A stretch of DNA of 64,000 nt from Rhizophagus clarus (lineage: Eukaryota > Glomeromycota > Glomeromycetes > Glomerales > Glomeraceae): NCBI GenBank assembly GCA_015698045.1, contig BLAL01000239.1:992001-1056000 (forward strand). The letters run 5' to 3'. Shown piece by piece: positions 37,063 through 48,799 of the stretch (positions within the stretch are counted from its first letter, which is position 1; each line of letters opens with the position of its first letter). The notes below the pieces were generated by a model. That model had not been told where the DNA came from and did no database searches. It was given only the letters and a program-made list of their open reading frames with translations. The position numbers and the translations under genes are program-made.

Positions 37063-37440
37063 TAAATTGTTTGTAGATATTACATAATAATATTTAAATT
37101 ATTTTCAATAATTTTGGTTTAATAATTAAGTTTAACATATTTTACCTTTGGATTCCTTGATGTTACTTAAAGCTAATTTTATTAATATTGGCAAATTTGG
37201 TTTAAAAATTTTTGAATAATTCTAACATTCCATTAAATAATTATGTCATATGCTTTACCTTTATTATTATTATCATTGATGTAAGCCATTACTATATAAT
37301 TTTTTCTTAAAAGGATAATATTTCTTATCAAACACCGTTTTTTAGGCACAATATTTATGCAAAATGCAATTAGGTCAATCCAGTTGATACAATCACTGCA
37401 TGTATGACGCCTCACTATGATATGATGAATTCAACCAAAA
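37063..37440 (-). other. Possible upstream exon region of the kinase
   Basis: A segment near 37150-37205 reads KIFKPNLPILIKLALSNIKE between TTAG and a GTAAAA donor. A 60-codon frame at 37415-37233 with CSDC near its start ends at a GTAAAG. They could be 5' exons of the kinase, but phases do not join cleanly, so no gene start is called. Confidence 0.25.
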
Positions 37441-37444
37441 AATC

Positions 37445-37588
37445 ATACCGCATAGTTCCGAAATTAAAAAAACTCCCGAAAATAAGTAACTCTGGCCCGC
37501 ATTATTGTGATTTTGACCAGAGTTATGACCACTTTGGACGGAATTAAGTACAAAAAATGGTTGTTTAATTTCGGAACTATATGGTAAT
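37445..37588. mobile_element. MITE, about 144 bp
   Basis: ATAGTTCCGAAATTAAA at 37452 is matched inverted at 37567-37580 (AATTTCGGAACTAT), and the match extends imperfectly outward through TACC/GGTA. The interior holds GGCC/GGCC-like inverted bits. No target duplication identified. Confidence 0.6.
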
Positions 37589-37867
37589 AGAGAAAATAAT
37601 TACCGAGTAGTTAAGCAGGTGTAAAGGTGTAACTTTGGCTGATAAATTAAATGTTTTTTATACACATGTGACTGGCACAATTTCACTACCACGCTTTGAC
37701 TTTATGACCAATAAAAAAAAAAAGAAAAATAATTGCTTTACTTGCTAGATTCCCACACCAGAAAAAAATGAAAATAGCCTAAAAATAGTAATAAATGAAC
37801 AATTATTAATGTTTGTTAAGGTAAAAAAAGAAAAATATTTTTTTTTTTTTTTACTTCTCAGCTTCAT

Positions 37868-38200
37868 ATACTCAGTCCAAATGCTTTATGGAAAATTAAA
37901 TTTAATAACGATTATACTTATAATGATCGCTTACAGCATGTCAGTTTTGATATGTTTCTTGGAATAAATATTAATTTTTATGATTATAAATTCTCTTATA
38001 ATAATTTTTACTTATTACTCAATATACAGAAGGTAATAATTGGAAATTGTTTGTTTGAACTATCATTATTGATATATTTATTATTTTCATTATTATTATT
38101 ATTAGTAGTAAGTTGTGGTGAATGTGCAATGAATTGGAAGTTTAAATATCGTTGGTGATTTTCTAATTTACAATTATTAAAGTCTAATGATATTAAAAGC
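37868..38200 (+). pseudogene. MIR-family relic E (exons 2 and 3)
   Basis: AATGCTTTATGGAAAATTAA begins an exon 2-like stretch (ALWKIKFNND, LQHVSFDMFLGI), ending in an ACAGAAGGTAATA donor. TAGTAGTAAGTTGTGG then starts an exon 3-like piece (MNWKFKYRW), cut by a stop. No exon 1 or 4. It may be the missing 3' half of member D. Confidence 0.7.
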
Positions 38201-39702
38201 CGATTAAATAAAATAAAGCGTGGAGAACAATAAATTCGATTCGCTGGATATTGAGTTATTTTAACTGCTTAGGAATTGCTTTTGAATTCAAATAGAATTA
38301 ATCAAATTTGAGCCTTTACAATTAATAAATCATCTTAATTTTGATACTTCACGTGCGTTAACAAATAGATTCAAATTTAAGAATTAATAACAATAATGTT
38401 AAATTAATTGAAATATCTCATAACAAATTCTAAAAAATTTCATTACTATCAAAATAATTTCAATAGTTTAAATATAAAAGTTAACAGTAAATAAAAAGAA
38501 ATTTTTTATATTTTGTTTATTGAATTTCTAAATACTTTTTACCCTTTAAAGATTTATTTACCATTTAATTTTTACATGTTTTATCTTGTTTATGAAATAG
38601 TGTAATGCAAGTATGCATTTTTTTTGCATCATAATTTTCTCCTTCAACTGCTTTTTCATATTATCCTGTTTTTTTGATAATCAATCTATAAGACTATTTA
38701 TAATTTAATTTTTATTGATTATAATATTTATTTGTTTAAAAAAGAAGCTTCAGAAAATATATTACAATAAAATAATTAATATGAGCTGAAATAATCAGTT
38801 CTGACATTATATCAATAGATTTTAAAAGAATCATATTAGTTTATCATACAGTATTATAAACTCATTTACATTTAGGATGGTATCAGTTTGAAACGGCCGA
38901 ACCGATATAAGGCTGTTTGGAATATATATATATATTTTGGACATATCAAACCACGTTTGAAACCAAACTGATATGGACATATCAAACCACGGTTTGATTC
39001 GGCTGGCTCAAACTGTGGTTTAACTGGTGGTTCAAATTGCGGTTCAAGCTTATTCTCAATCTTTATACGGATCAATATTAGAAATGAATAAAATGATTAA
39101 CGAATAAATCCTATCATAATTTTTTTTACTTTTTTCATTTTTTTTTGAAAATTAACATCAGGAATCAATCATTTTGATGATTAAATATGCAGGCTGTAGT
39201 TTGCACTAAATAATAAACCGCGGTTGGTAGCAATTTAAGACTTAATCAAACTTTCAAGACAAGAAAAAAGTTATGGATTTAATATATCTGAAAAATTTTC
39301 CAAGTATGAATTATCAAGAAAATATTACGAATGTTGAGGTAATTTATATTCTTTTCAATGTTAAATCAAATTTAGAAATTTTTTAATTATTTTTTCTCCG
39401 TGAACTTATCGTGATTGTTAATAATCAACCCGATATATAACAATAAATTATTCGTGAATAGGAGTGGAATCATAATATAACTAAATAAAGTAACTTACGT
39501 CATCGTTACAATAAAATAAATGAATAATATTCTATCTACTATATTTTGGTTTTGAAGAAATTTATCGGTGTAACTTAAGAATATCGTAAGCGTCACGTGC
39601 TTGTGCAATAAGTGCTTGTCGCACAAATCGATATTTTCTATAAATATTGTGATCTGAAGTGCTTCTTTCCAAAGAATTGCACGTTTCGTTTAAAAAAAAA
39701 TA
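38201..39702. other. Intergenic with a motif-rich repeat
   Basis: AT-rich without genes. At 38878-39060 a GC-richer island repeats ATATCAAACCACG, GGTTTG and CGGTTCAA pieces, resembling the other motif-saturated islands of this window, but no TIR or target duplication was found. Confidence 0.4.
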
Positions 39703-40998
39703 ATGGATGTCCCAGTATATGATGGAAATATTCACCCATACGAATGGATTATTAATATACAAAAATATTTTGAACTTAGAAAAATTGATATAAATGATTG
39801 TTTGGAAATTGCTATTGTTTCCGTAAATCCTACTATCTCACTTCCAGCTTATATTGATAGTATTGAGGATCTTTACAACGCACTTAAAGAAGATATTTCT
39901 TTTGCAATATTTAAAAATACAAATAAGAAGATGTTGAAATTTTTAAAGTATGTTCCTGAAAGTAAAGGTGGCAATACTTCAACATTTATTTCAAGATTTA
40001 GAAAACTTTGTTATAATGCAGAAATTATTGATATAGAAGAACAAAAAGAATACCTTTATGACTCACTTCCGATGAATTATTTGAATTCTATTTCAATTGA
40101 ATTTCACAAAAAAATGACGAATATAGATTCATATAATAAATTAATTAAAGAATTTGAGGATTTTGCTACATATTTGTCACAATTAATTGTAAATGAATCT
40201 ATTGTAGCTTTAAAGCATGTTGCTACAGGAAAATATTTAGGTTCAATTAATAGATTACATTACGAAACTGGAAGCAAGTCTCAATTAGTATGTTTTACAA
40301 TTTGTTTATTTTATTTATTTTATAATAAAATATTTGATTAAATTTCTTTGTAATAAAAACAATTTAGGTTTTTGTAGAGAATCCAAAGCCTAGTCCAAAT
40401 TCTTTATGGAAAATTAAATTTAGCAGTGATAGAGAATTAGCTTCTACCAATACTTCTTTAACTTTACAACATGTCAGATCTGGATGTTTTCTTGGAATAA
40501 GTTATCGCAAATCTCCTTCTACTAAACATACGGAAGGTAATTAATTTAAAATATATACTGTATATAGAGTTAACAGAAAAAATTAACATTATTTTTATCA
40601 TTTTAGTAAATTGTAGTGGTAGAAATAATAATTGGAACTTCAAATTCAGTAAATTAGAAAATCATCAAGGATATTTAAAATCAAATGATATTATTAATCT
40701 TAGCATTAAGAAATTGTATAATGATAACGGTGACTATATTCCAGATGGACAAGCTGAATATTTACGTGGTCATGATATTCAATTTACCGTTAGAGATGAT
40801 GCTTTTCAAGAAGTTTTTTGTCATAATGAAATATTAGGAGGAAATGATGAAGTAAGTAGATTACTATTAGTAAATTGCTATTAGTAAATTTATTTTAATT
40901 GTTATTGCTTAAAATCTTGTATTGGTGTTTATATTAATATTTTTTCTTTCTAGTGGTGTATCGAGCTTATTGAACAACATACTAGTTATTGTATCTAA
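39703..40998 (+). CDS. Gag-like/MIR-domain protein, family member F
   Basis: Four exons (39703-40287, 40368-40536, 40607-40851, 40954-40998) give 347 aa. It starts MDVPVYDGNIHPYEW. The Gag-like core has NTSTFISRFRKLCYNAEI and a YLYDSLP turn. The MIR lobes are ALKHVATGKYLGS, TLQHVRSGCFLGI, FTVRDDAFQEVFCHNE and DEWCIELIEQH. Exon 1 has the family's usual 585 nt. Exon 2 is the shortest of the intact members, lacking the Tyr/His-rich loop of its relatives. No defect seen. It stands alone between the kinase region and the unknown gene at 42540. Confidence 0.86.
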
Positions 40999-42539
40999 GA
41001 AGTTGATTTTATTATTTGATTGTCAATTGTTAGAATATTGATCATTTGTGAATTGTGTCTTTAAAATGTTTGTTCTTCGATTTTATTTTGAGTTGTACTT
41101 ACATAATTAAATTTCAAATAATCGATAAAAAGATGTAAAGAATTGAACTTTATTCATTAAACATTCTTTGGGTTAGCTTAAAAAAATCATCTTAACACCT
41201 ATCATCTGAAATTCATATTCTCTTTGGACAACGATAATTTAAAGAATTACATTTTTAGTAAAGTTAAAAAAGCATTACGAAATGTAAATAAATTTGTATC
41301 ACATTTTGGTGATTTATAATTCCAAATTGATACGAAAAAAGGTTCATATCGTAAGAATATTTATGAAAAATTAATTAGAAATGAGGGTTAATTTGAAATT
41401 GATGATTATGAAATGTTTCAAGTTAATAGAAAATATTTAAATTAAAAATTATTATTATTGTATTATATATATAAATATATTATTAAAAGACTAACATTTA
41501 TCGATATTAAATTATGTTAATTATTAATCGGTCATTGTTCCAGTTCACAGTTTCAATGTTATTTTTAAGAATTTTAATCAACACAAACTAAAGTTCATTC
41601 ACAAAGATTAAAATTAACTTTAGTTTAAACGCGCCAAATAACAAAATGATTAGGATCAAAACTTCCATATTTTTCTTCACCGTAGTATTTATACTCAATT
41701 TTAGCCTCAGCATTTTCAACTTCAGCATCAGCGGCACATTTCAGACTTTCAGTTATAATAATGATCAGCGTATTAATTATTCTTAAGCTTGCGTGTTACA
41801 TGTATATAAAAAAAAATGATGTATTGTAAACTATTCATATGTATTATTTTTGAAATAATTACCATCTCGTTTTTCAAGTGACGTTCCTATATTCTTGAAT
41901 TATACGATAATTAACATTAATATTAGTACAAAAAAGGAAAATAAATTTATTAAAATGTTTACTTGCCAAGACAATCGTAAAAAGATCTTTAACAAATATT
42001 CTAAATGTATGATTCCGAAATTTTTTTTAGTGTATTTTGATGAGAAATATAATTTTAATCGTTCGCGCTAATTACATGCAGAAATACTAACACACGTGTA
42101 TTGATTTCACATACACTATTATTTTTTTATTTGATCATCTGAATATAGCTATAATTTTTGAAGTACGTGTCATTCAATAGTAAAGTTGAAAATAACGATC
42201 ATAATTATGAGTAACAATATACTGTACCGCGACTCATATGACTCATAAAGACTGATCGTAATCAATGTAGATCAAATGGATATACTGTGACTCATATCGA
42301 TATGATCATAAAAGCTTATGTATTTCTTCTACTTTTCCCTAAAAAATATTTTTTTATAACTCCCTCCCCTTCCCTTCCCTTCAAAAAAAAAAAGAAAAAA
42401 ATATTATTTTTCATATCCCTTCAAAAAAAAACATATATTTTATTTTTTATCACCTGCACATACACGGCTACAGAAATATAAAAAATACTAATGGGAAGAC
42501 CACCTTCTGACCTTTTTTACGCGTCTTCCCTATTGTTCG
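40999..42539. other. Intergenic, no gene seen
   Basis: AT-rich; A-run and C-run rich at 42360-42440. Nothing recognised. Confidence 0.45.
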
Positions 42540-43391
42540 CTAATAATTTTGATTTATTTCAAACTCTCCCTTTTTATTATCATCAACATTTTTATTATCA
42601 TCTGTTGGTATCTTTTCATCATTTTTATAATCGGCAATCTCATTCTCTGAAATTTTTTCTTTTTTAATAAGGAGGTTATTTTTAAAATTTTGGGTGCGTG
42701 AAAATGGCATTTTAAAATTGATTGATTGGCTACTGCCGAAATCATCTAACAAATCAATTTCCTTTGCTTCAATAAATGGTATTTTAACATCCTCAAGATC
42801 AAGGATTCCTGTAATGAAAACCAATCTTTCTGTTTCTAGTCTTGGTGCAAGTTTTTTGAAGCGTGAGTCAGGCTCAGCTTCAAATACAACCTGTATTTTA
42901 AAATTCATCTTTTCTTTATTCGCGAAGCTGGAATTGTTGTATTCAAGTAATTCAACGCCAAATAGACAATCATCATCTATTTGTTCTGGCTTACTGTAAA
43001 TTCTACCCGAAAAAGGTATATATGGTGCAGCCGGTAACATATGACTTTCAGTAGTTTCTATTCTAAAAACGGTAGATATCATCACCTTTATTATTTGAAA
43101 TTAATTAATAAATTAATAAATTATTTTATTATTAAAATTAGACAATAAATTAAATAATTGTTAAATATTTACATGCATATCTCCTTGATCAAAAACGCAT
43201 TTACCGCATATCAACGCGTAATCATTTATTGATAAATTTTGTAAAAAGAATGGAATTTGCTTCTTATAAAACCCGTAGTGAAAAGTTTTGAATTTATTAG
43301 ATCCAATCATGTAACTCGCAATTCCATTAACAAACCCTCCATCTAATTCTTTAGATTTGATTTGACAAATAATTGAAATCAAAAATGGCAT
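42540..43391 (-). CDS. Conserved-looking protein of unknown function, two exons
   Basis: Exons 43391-43173 and 43085-42540 join in phase 0 (QGDMH to VMISTVF) to 254 aa. I do not recognise the family. The N-terminal 180 residues alternate short hydrophobic strands and turns (MPFLISIICQIKSKELDGG, YALICGKCVFDQGDMHV, IQVVFEAEPDSRFKKLAPRL, RLVFITGILDLEDVKIPF), which would suit a beta-barrel such as an OB fold. That is inference only. The last 60 residues are Asp/Asn/Lys-rich and probably disordered. No signal peptide or membrane helix. A poly-A/T region lies upstream and no partner gene is adjacent. Both exons are fully open and the junction is canonical, so the gene itself is likely real. Confidence 0.7.
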
Positions 43392-44303
43392 TTTATTTAA
43401 AATTTTTTATTCAAAAATTTATTTAAAATTTTGGATATTGAAAAAGTGCCATTATATATCTTTTTTCAAATATATGAACGATAATATTTAATAAACATGA
43501 GTAAATTATGATATAATGATATAACCGAAAATTTTTATTACGAAAATTTTATTCTTTTATATTAACATTAATCTTATAGTGATAACAATATTGATCATTA
43601 TTATATCATAATTATCAGCGATTTTTGTATTAATAATTAATATTCAGAGAAAAAAGTCATAGTACGAAGTTTGAATCACAAGATTTTTTAAAAGTTGGCA
43701 TTCAAATGCCCTTCTTTAACACTAAACCTCTTCACTTTACCATTTTATCTTAAAATTGGCTTTTCCATTTTTAAACAATCAACGATCAACAAATCTGTTA
43801 CGGTGAAGTACTGGTATAGTCAATAAAAAACGATTGGCATTTATATTATGAATTTATTATAATTAAAATAATAATATAACACTATGATGCACTTACATTA
43901 CACATTACACAATTCAAATTAATTTACATATAGTAATGTGGCTAAATAATACCTTTCGTTTAATTATATAAATCATGGTATTATATCGATTTATTATTCA
44001 TTATAGAAAAAATTTTTTTATCTAAAAAATCAGCATATGTTGATTACGAAAAAAAAATTTTTCTATGATTTATCAGCATTACCAAAAAAGTTAATTATCT
44101 GTTACTTATCAATATTAGCAAAAATATCAACTAACAGAAACTAAAAACAATCAATATGGATTTGCTGATCAAATTGTCCAAATCGTTAAGTTTAGATCAG
44201 GCACTGATCAGGCGCAGGCGAGTCACGCATTGCACAATTCAAAAATTATTTATACAGGGCAATCTAAACGTTACAGTTACACAACAATTTTTTTATATAG
44301 ATA
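43392..44303. other. Intergenic with inverted copy of dispersed repeat
   Basis: No gene. 44150-44300 is the reverse-orientation copy of the repeat at 13170-13365 (CTGATCAAATTGTCC, GATCAGGCGCAGGCG, GCACAATTCAAAAATTATTT). Confidence 0.5.
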
Positions 44304-44416
44304 CTAGCAGTTAAACCCGTTGCTCCGCAACATCACATAAACATATACGTGATGTTACTGGTACGAAGGTCAAGTTTAAAGTTTATAAACGTGATTTTTT
44401 ATGCAGTTTACTCTAT

Positions 44417-44837
44417 ATAGTGCTCTGTATGAGCTGGCTCGAGCTGAGCTACAGTCTAGCTCAGTTCAGCTCACTTTAGCTCGAGCTGGCTCGAGCTTTA
44501 TTATCAGAAAAATGCTTCGCAAAGGTTTTCATTAAAACAATTAAAAAAAACGTTGCAAAACTTTTTTTTAATTAAAATAATGCTGAAAAACATTTCGCAA
44601 CGGTTTTCATTAAAAATAATTAAAAAAAATGTTGCAAACTGTTTTAATTATTAAAAGTATGGTAGATCGAGCTGGCTTGCGAGGCAGCTCGAGCTTTTTG
44701 AGCTGAGCCCCATTACCAGCTTGCCGAGCTCAACAACTGGCTTGAGCTTTTCGCGAGCCATCAAGCCATTTTAAACATGGCTCAGCTTGTCTCAGCTTGA
44801 AAAGCTTGTGAGCTAGCTCAGCTCATGCGGAGCTTTA
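44417..44837. mobile_element. AGCT-rich MITE nested in the Helitron
   Basis: About 420 bp with GAGCTGGCTCGAGCTGAGCT-type repeats at both ends. Ends TAGTGCTCTGTATGAGC and the inverse of TTAAAGCTCCGCATGAGC are imperfect TIRs. ACTCTAT flanks both sides (44410-44416 and 44838-44844), a 7-8 bp target duplication that would fit a hAT-like element. Confidence 0.5.
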
Positions 44838-44962
44838 ACTCTATGTTACGGTTTATACTACATTTGTTATATTTGTTGTTTATTACTATTACTATTTATA
44901 ACATAGTTCAAAAACATAAAATTTTTATAATGTTTATACAGTTCTATAAACGCAATTTTATA

Positions 44963-45090
44963 TAAACGTTACAGGTACACAAGTATAAATTCGTAGTCTA
45001 AACATTACGGATACACAGGTATAAATTGTAGTCTAAACGTTACAGGTACACAAATATAAATATGTAATCTAAACATTACGGTAATACAGG
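44963..45090. repeat. Tandem repeat, about 35-bp units
   Basis: TAAACGTTACAGGTACACAA recurs with small changes about every 35 bp, 3.6 copies, inside the Helitron candidate. Confidence 0.8.
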
Positions 45091-45106
45091 AAAACAATTA
45101 TTATAT

Positions 45107-45175
45107 AGTAGATAGATATAGTAGATAGATAGATATAGAAGATAGATAGATAGATATAGTAGATATAGATATAGA
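45107..45175. repeat. GATA microsatellite
   Basis: Interrupted (GATA)n/(TAGA)n run forming the 5' terminal part of the Helitron candidate. Confidence 0.85.
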
Positions 45176-45548
45176 TTAACAAAAAGTGCTATTCTTAGGC
45201 CGATCTGCAACTAACTAGAAAAGCAATTAAGTCGCTTAAATTTTAGTTTTCAAGAAATGTCAAATATAATATTCCAAAAAATAATAATGCTGATATATTT
45301 AAGTTTCAGTATGCAATATTACATTATTAGATGATGTGCTTGCAAATAAACAATAAAAAAAAAACAAAAACAAATAACTTAGTTTCAGTAATTAATTTTT
45401 AAGTGCATATTTTTAAGATGAAATGTCTTTTATTGTGACCTCATTTATTTTAATTGGTAGACTATTATTACTGGAAAGTTTATTAGAATGCGAAAGAAAA
45501 ACTGTTTCTCCTAGTTGTATTAAAAATTAAATCTTTTTTCTTGTTTAG

Positions 45549-45590
45549 CGTGTATTGAGGTTATTAATCAATATACTTGAATCTTAGTAT
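45549..45590 (+). pseudogene. Tiny relic of MIR-family exon 4
   Basis: TTTAGCGTGTATTGAGG followed by TTATTAATCAATATAC copies the TTTAG-TGGTGTATTGAGCTTATT acceptor and exon 4 of relatives. No other exon is recognisable upstream. Confidence 0.45.
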
Positions 45591-45904
45591 AGCCGAAATA
45601 TATTAATTGGTTATGTTATTTGTCTTGAAATTTATTGTTTAATCAGGAATATTTGTCTAATGATATTGTAAAAAAGTTTCGATCTTTGGAATTTTGAGAG
45701 CGAATTTAGTTATAAAATTTATCGAATTTTAATCCAAAAAAAAAATAATAATTTATTAAATATAGAACAATTAATTTAAATAGTTATACAAGCTAGTTTT
45801 AAATGGCCTATAGCACGAGATTTTTTTTTAACACCTGGTAAATATATTTTTCCATTTTCGTATGAAAAAAAAGCAATGACGAAAAAACTAGTCACAAAAA
45901 AGGG

Positions 45905-45912
45905 GGCGTAAG
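45905..45912 (+). promoter_or_regulatory. GGCGTAAA-type box before MIR genes
   Basis: GGCGTAAG here (140 bp before member G). The exact or near-exact box GGCGTAAA recurs at 47707, 48719, 50301, 56188 and 57785, as GGTGTAAA at 54428, AGCGTAAA at 59406, and reversed at 62861 and 7723, mostly 80-150 bp before family start codons. Confidence 0.5.
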
Positions 45913-46042
45913 TCTGTGGCACAAATTTTGGATACATGACAGGTATATAAGCCGGTTATTTTCATTAATCACATGGCAACTTTCTCATGATCATCAGCAA
46001 AATATTTAAACCGACATAATTTCCGTGATTCCGTTCAAAAAA

Positions 46043-47364
46043 ATGAATTCTCTTAACTATGATGGGAATATTCATCCAGATGAATGGATAAATAATGTAC
46101 AAAGATATTTTAAACTTAAGAAAATTGATCATGATTGTTTGAGCATTGCTATATCGTTTGTAGATCCTATTATTACACTTCCAGCTGAGATTGATAGTCT
46201 TGAGAAACTTTGTAGCGTGCTTAAAGAAGATATTTCTTTTACAATATTTAAAAATACAAATGAAAGAATGTTGCGATCATTAAAATATGTCCCTGAAAAT
46301 AAAGGTGGTAATACATCAAAATTCATTTCCAAATTTAGGAAACTATGTTATAATGCTGAAATTAACGATATAGAAGAACAAAAGAAATATCTTTATAATT
46401 CACTTTCACTACCAAAAAAACATATTGATTCTATATCAATTGAATTTTACAAGAAAATGGAAAATGTTGATTCGATTAAATTAATTAAAGAATTTGAAGA
46501 TTTTGTTGTATATTTGTCAAAACTCAAAATTGATTGCAAACAAATCTATTGTAGCTTTTAAGCATGTTGCTACTGGAAAATATTAAGCTCAAATGAAAAT
46601 TTATGTTATAAAACTGGAAATAATCCTCAATTGGTATACTTTATAATTTGTTCATTAATTCATTTTTTTTTATGATAACATAAAATACTCATTTAAAAAT
46701 AATTTATGTTTTTGTAGGAGAGCTTAATTCAAATTCTTTATGGAGAGTTAAATCTGATACTAAGGAATTAGTTGGTTACACCGATACTTTTGTAACTATA
46801 CAACATGAAACATCCAAAATGTTTCTAGGAGTAGACCAAGGAACATCCCGTTATCACAATTATGGTTATTATGGCTACGTGCATCATAAATCTCCTTCAA
46901 CTAATCATACAGAAGGTAACAAATTTAAATATTTAGTTTTATTTACTTATACAAACAATTAACTAATATTACAGTATTTGTTATTTTAGTAAGTTGTACT
47001 AAGTTAGCCGATAATTATTGGGCTGGTTGTTGGGGTTTTAATCATGCTAAAGTAAGAAACCACCAGGGCTTTCTAAAATCAAATGACATTACTAATCTTA
47101 GTGTTAAGGAATTCTATGATAATAACGGTAATTTTGTTCAAAATGGCCAATATGAATTTTTACGTAGTCATGATATCCAATTTACTATTGGAAACGATAC
47201 TTTTCAAGAAGTTGTTTGCCATAATGAAAGATTAGGAGGAAATGATGAAGTAAGTAAATTCAGTTAGAAATCAATTTTATTATTTACTGTATTAATATAT
47301 ATTTATTCCTTTTTAGTGGTGTATTGAGCTTATTAAACAAAATACCTGGGCCTTTAGTAGTTAG
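46043..47364 (+). pseudogene. Gag-like/MIR member G, disrupted
   Basis: The Gag-like domain is open (MNSLNYDGNIHPDEW, KFISKFRKLCYNAEI). Then a 7-nt insertion near 46518-46526 shifts the frame to a stop at 46561, a missing T turns GGAAAATATTTAAG into TATTAAG (stop), and the intron 1 acceptor is changed (TTTAGG to TTATG) so exon 2 cannot start normally. Exons 2-4 otherwise remain readable (VTIQHETSKMFLGV, FLRSHDIQFTIGNDTFQEVV) and end at TAG 47364. The lost T is shared with member I, so it predates their duplication. Strand-opposite frames here are shadows. Confidence 0.85.
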
Positions 47365-47825
47365 TATATGTTAAAATGCATTTAATTTATCAGTTGTAAA
47401 AAATTGATTCTGAAATCTGCTTATTAATTGCGAATATTTGTCTCATGCTACAAAAAAGTTTTGATCTTTGAAATCGAAAGAATTAATCATTTAAAATTAA
47501 ATTTATCTCAATTGTTTTACGCATTTTAAATTCGATTATTAAAGATTTAGAGTTCAATTTCATTCATTAAAATAAAACTTGTTTTACAAATAAATAGTTA
47601 TTGGTTTATAGCACGAGATTTTAGTCGTCGTCTTTTCGCACCTGCATTTCTAACTAAAAAACCATAGAAAAAAAAGACGATATTAAAATGAGAAAAGTAA
47701 GTTCATGGCGTAAATTTTAACATAATAACGTATTATACATCTGGTGTTTTCATTATCATCACATGACAAATTTGTCTAACCAAAGAGCAATTAATATTTC
47801 ATTTCAAGATTCTATCAATAAAAAA
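47365..47825. promoter_or_regulatory. Spacer with family promoter boxes and a MITE empty site
   Basis: Contains GCACGAGATTTT (47611) and GGCGTAAA (47707), the two boxes found before family genes. The site at 47602-47625 matches the flanks of the MITE at 54140 and so shows the un-inserted state. Confidence 0.5.
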
Positions 47826-48130
47826 TGGGAAATATTTATTCGAGTGAATAAATAAATGACATCCTAAAGTATTTTCGCTCTAGGCAAAAAGTTAATATTA
47901 GCAATTGTTATTCGAAATTACTATATCATTAGTTGATCCTACTTTCTCATTTCCAACCGGAATTGATAGTTTTGAGAAATTTTGTTCCCTTTACAGCATT
48001 TAAAATATTAAAAATAAAGATTGCAATAATATAAATATATTAACTGTTAAGATAGAAGAGGCGGAAGTGCATCAAAAATTTGTTTCAACTTTTCGAACAA
48101 ATAACATAAGACGAAAAATGTATCTTTTTA
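47826..48130 (+). pseudogene. Degenerate Gag-like relic
   Basis: AATATTTATTCGAGTGAATA, CATTAGTTGATCCTACTTTC, GGAATTGATAGTTTTGAG and TTTGTTTCAACTTTTCG follow the order of the family's exon 1 with many deletions. The same relic, with the same lesions, lies at 54563-54870. Confidence 0.7.
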
Positions 48131-48799
48131 AATCAGGAAATATTTGATCATTCATATGTTTTGTCTAATATCATAAATCATCGGCATATTATTTGCCCTA
48201 TAAAAAAGGTTTATGCTAAATTTGTGCAAAATTATTCCGGAATAGTGAACGTCATGAAAGATTCCATACATAGGCATACCCGGAAATTTGTACTCACTGA
48301 AAATAAAATTCGAACAAATTCTAAACAAATATCGTATGATTAGCCCATTTGGCACGAATTTAGCTTAAACTTTTTTTATAGGATTGAAAAATGACAAATA
48401 CCGATCGATTAAGATTTAATACAGTAAAGCAAATTATTATCGGTAAAATGATATGATAATTTTTTTTTTCTTCTTAATAGAATATTGTACTTCTTGTCTC
48501 ATTAATAAGTAATAAATTTATATTGACTAACAATACAAACTGCCTAAATTACCTAAATTACTAAATTAAACTTGTTTATTCGAGTTTAAACGATAACCGG
48601 TTTAAAACCGATGATCGCAACCGGTTCTAACCTCGTATTGTGATACATATTTTGCTTAACCAGAAAAATCTTAATTATAGTTCAAGATGAATGTAAAAAA
48701 GGAAAAACGGGATTTATGGGCGTAAATTTTTAATAAAATTTGGATTTGGGAAATGTTTAAACTGAAACGAAATATTCCTTTCTAAAACCACCAAAAATC

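Larger units (their letters stand above)
44304..45175 (-). mobile_element. Non-autonomous Helitron candidate, about 870 bp
   Basis: On the minus strand the element would begin TCTATATCTATATC at 45175 and end GTTGCGGAGCAAC (hairpin 44331-44319), GGGTTTAACTG, CTAG at 44304, flanked by host A on one side and T on the other. TC start, a hairpin about 11 nt before CTRR, and A/T insertion are the Helitron rules. The interior holds a nested MITE, a 35-bp tandem repeat and a GATA microsatellite, no Rep/helicase. Confidence 0.6.

Noticed and set aside
37233..37415. First exon of the kinase gene
   Set aside because: The Cys-rich frame ends at a GT, but its phase does not join the next candidate exon or the microexon array, so it was only mentioned.
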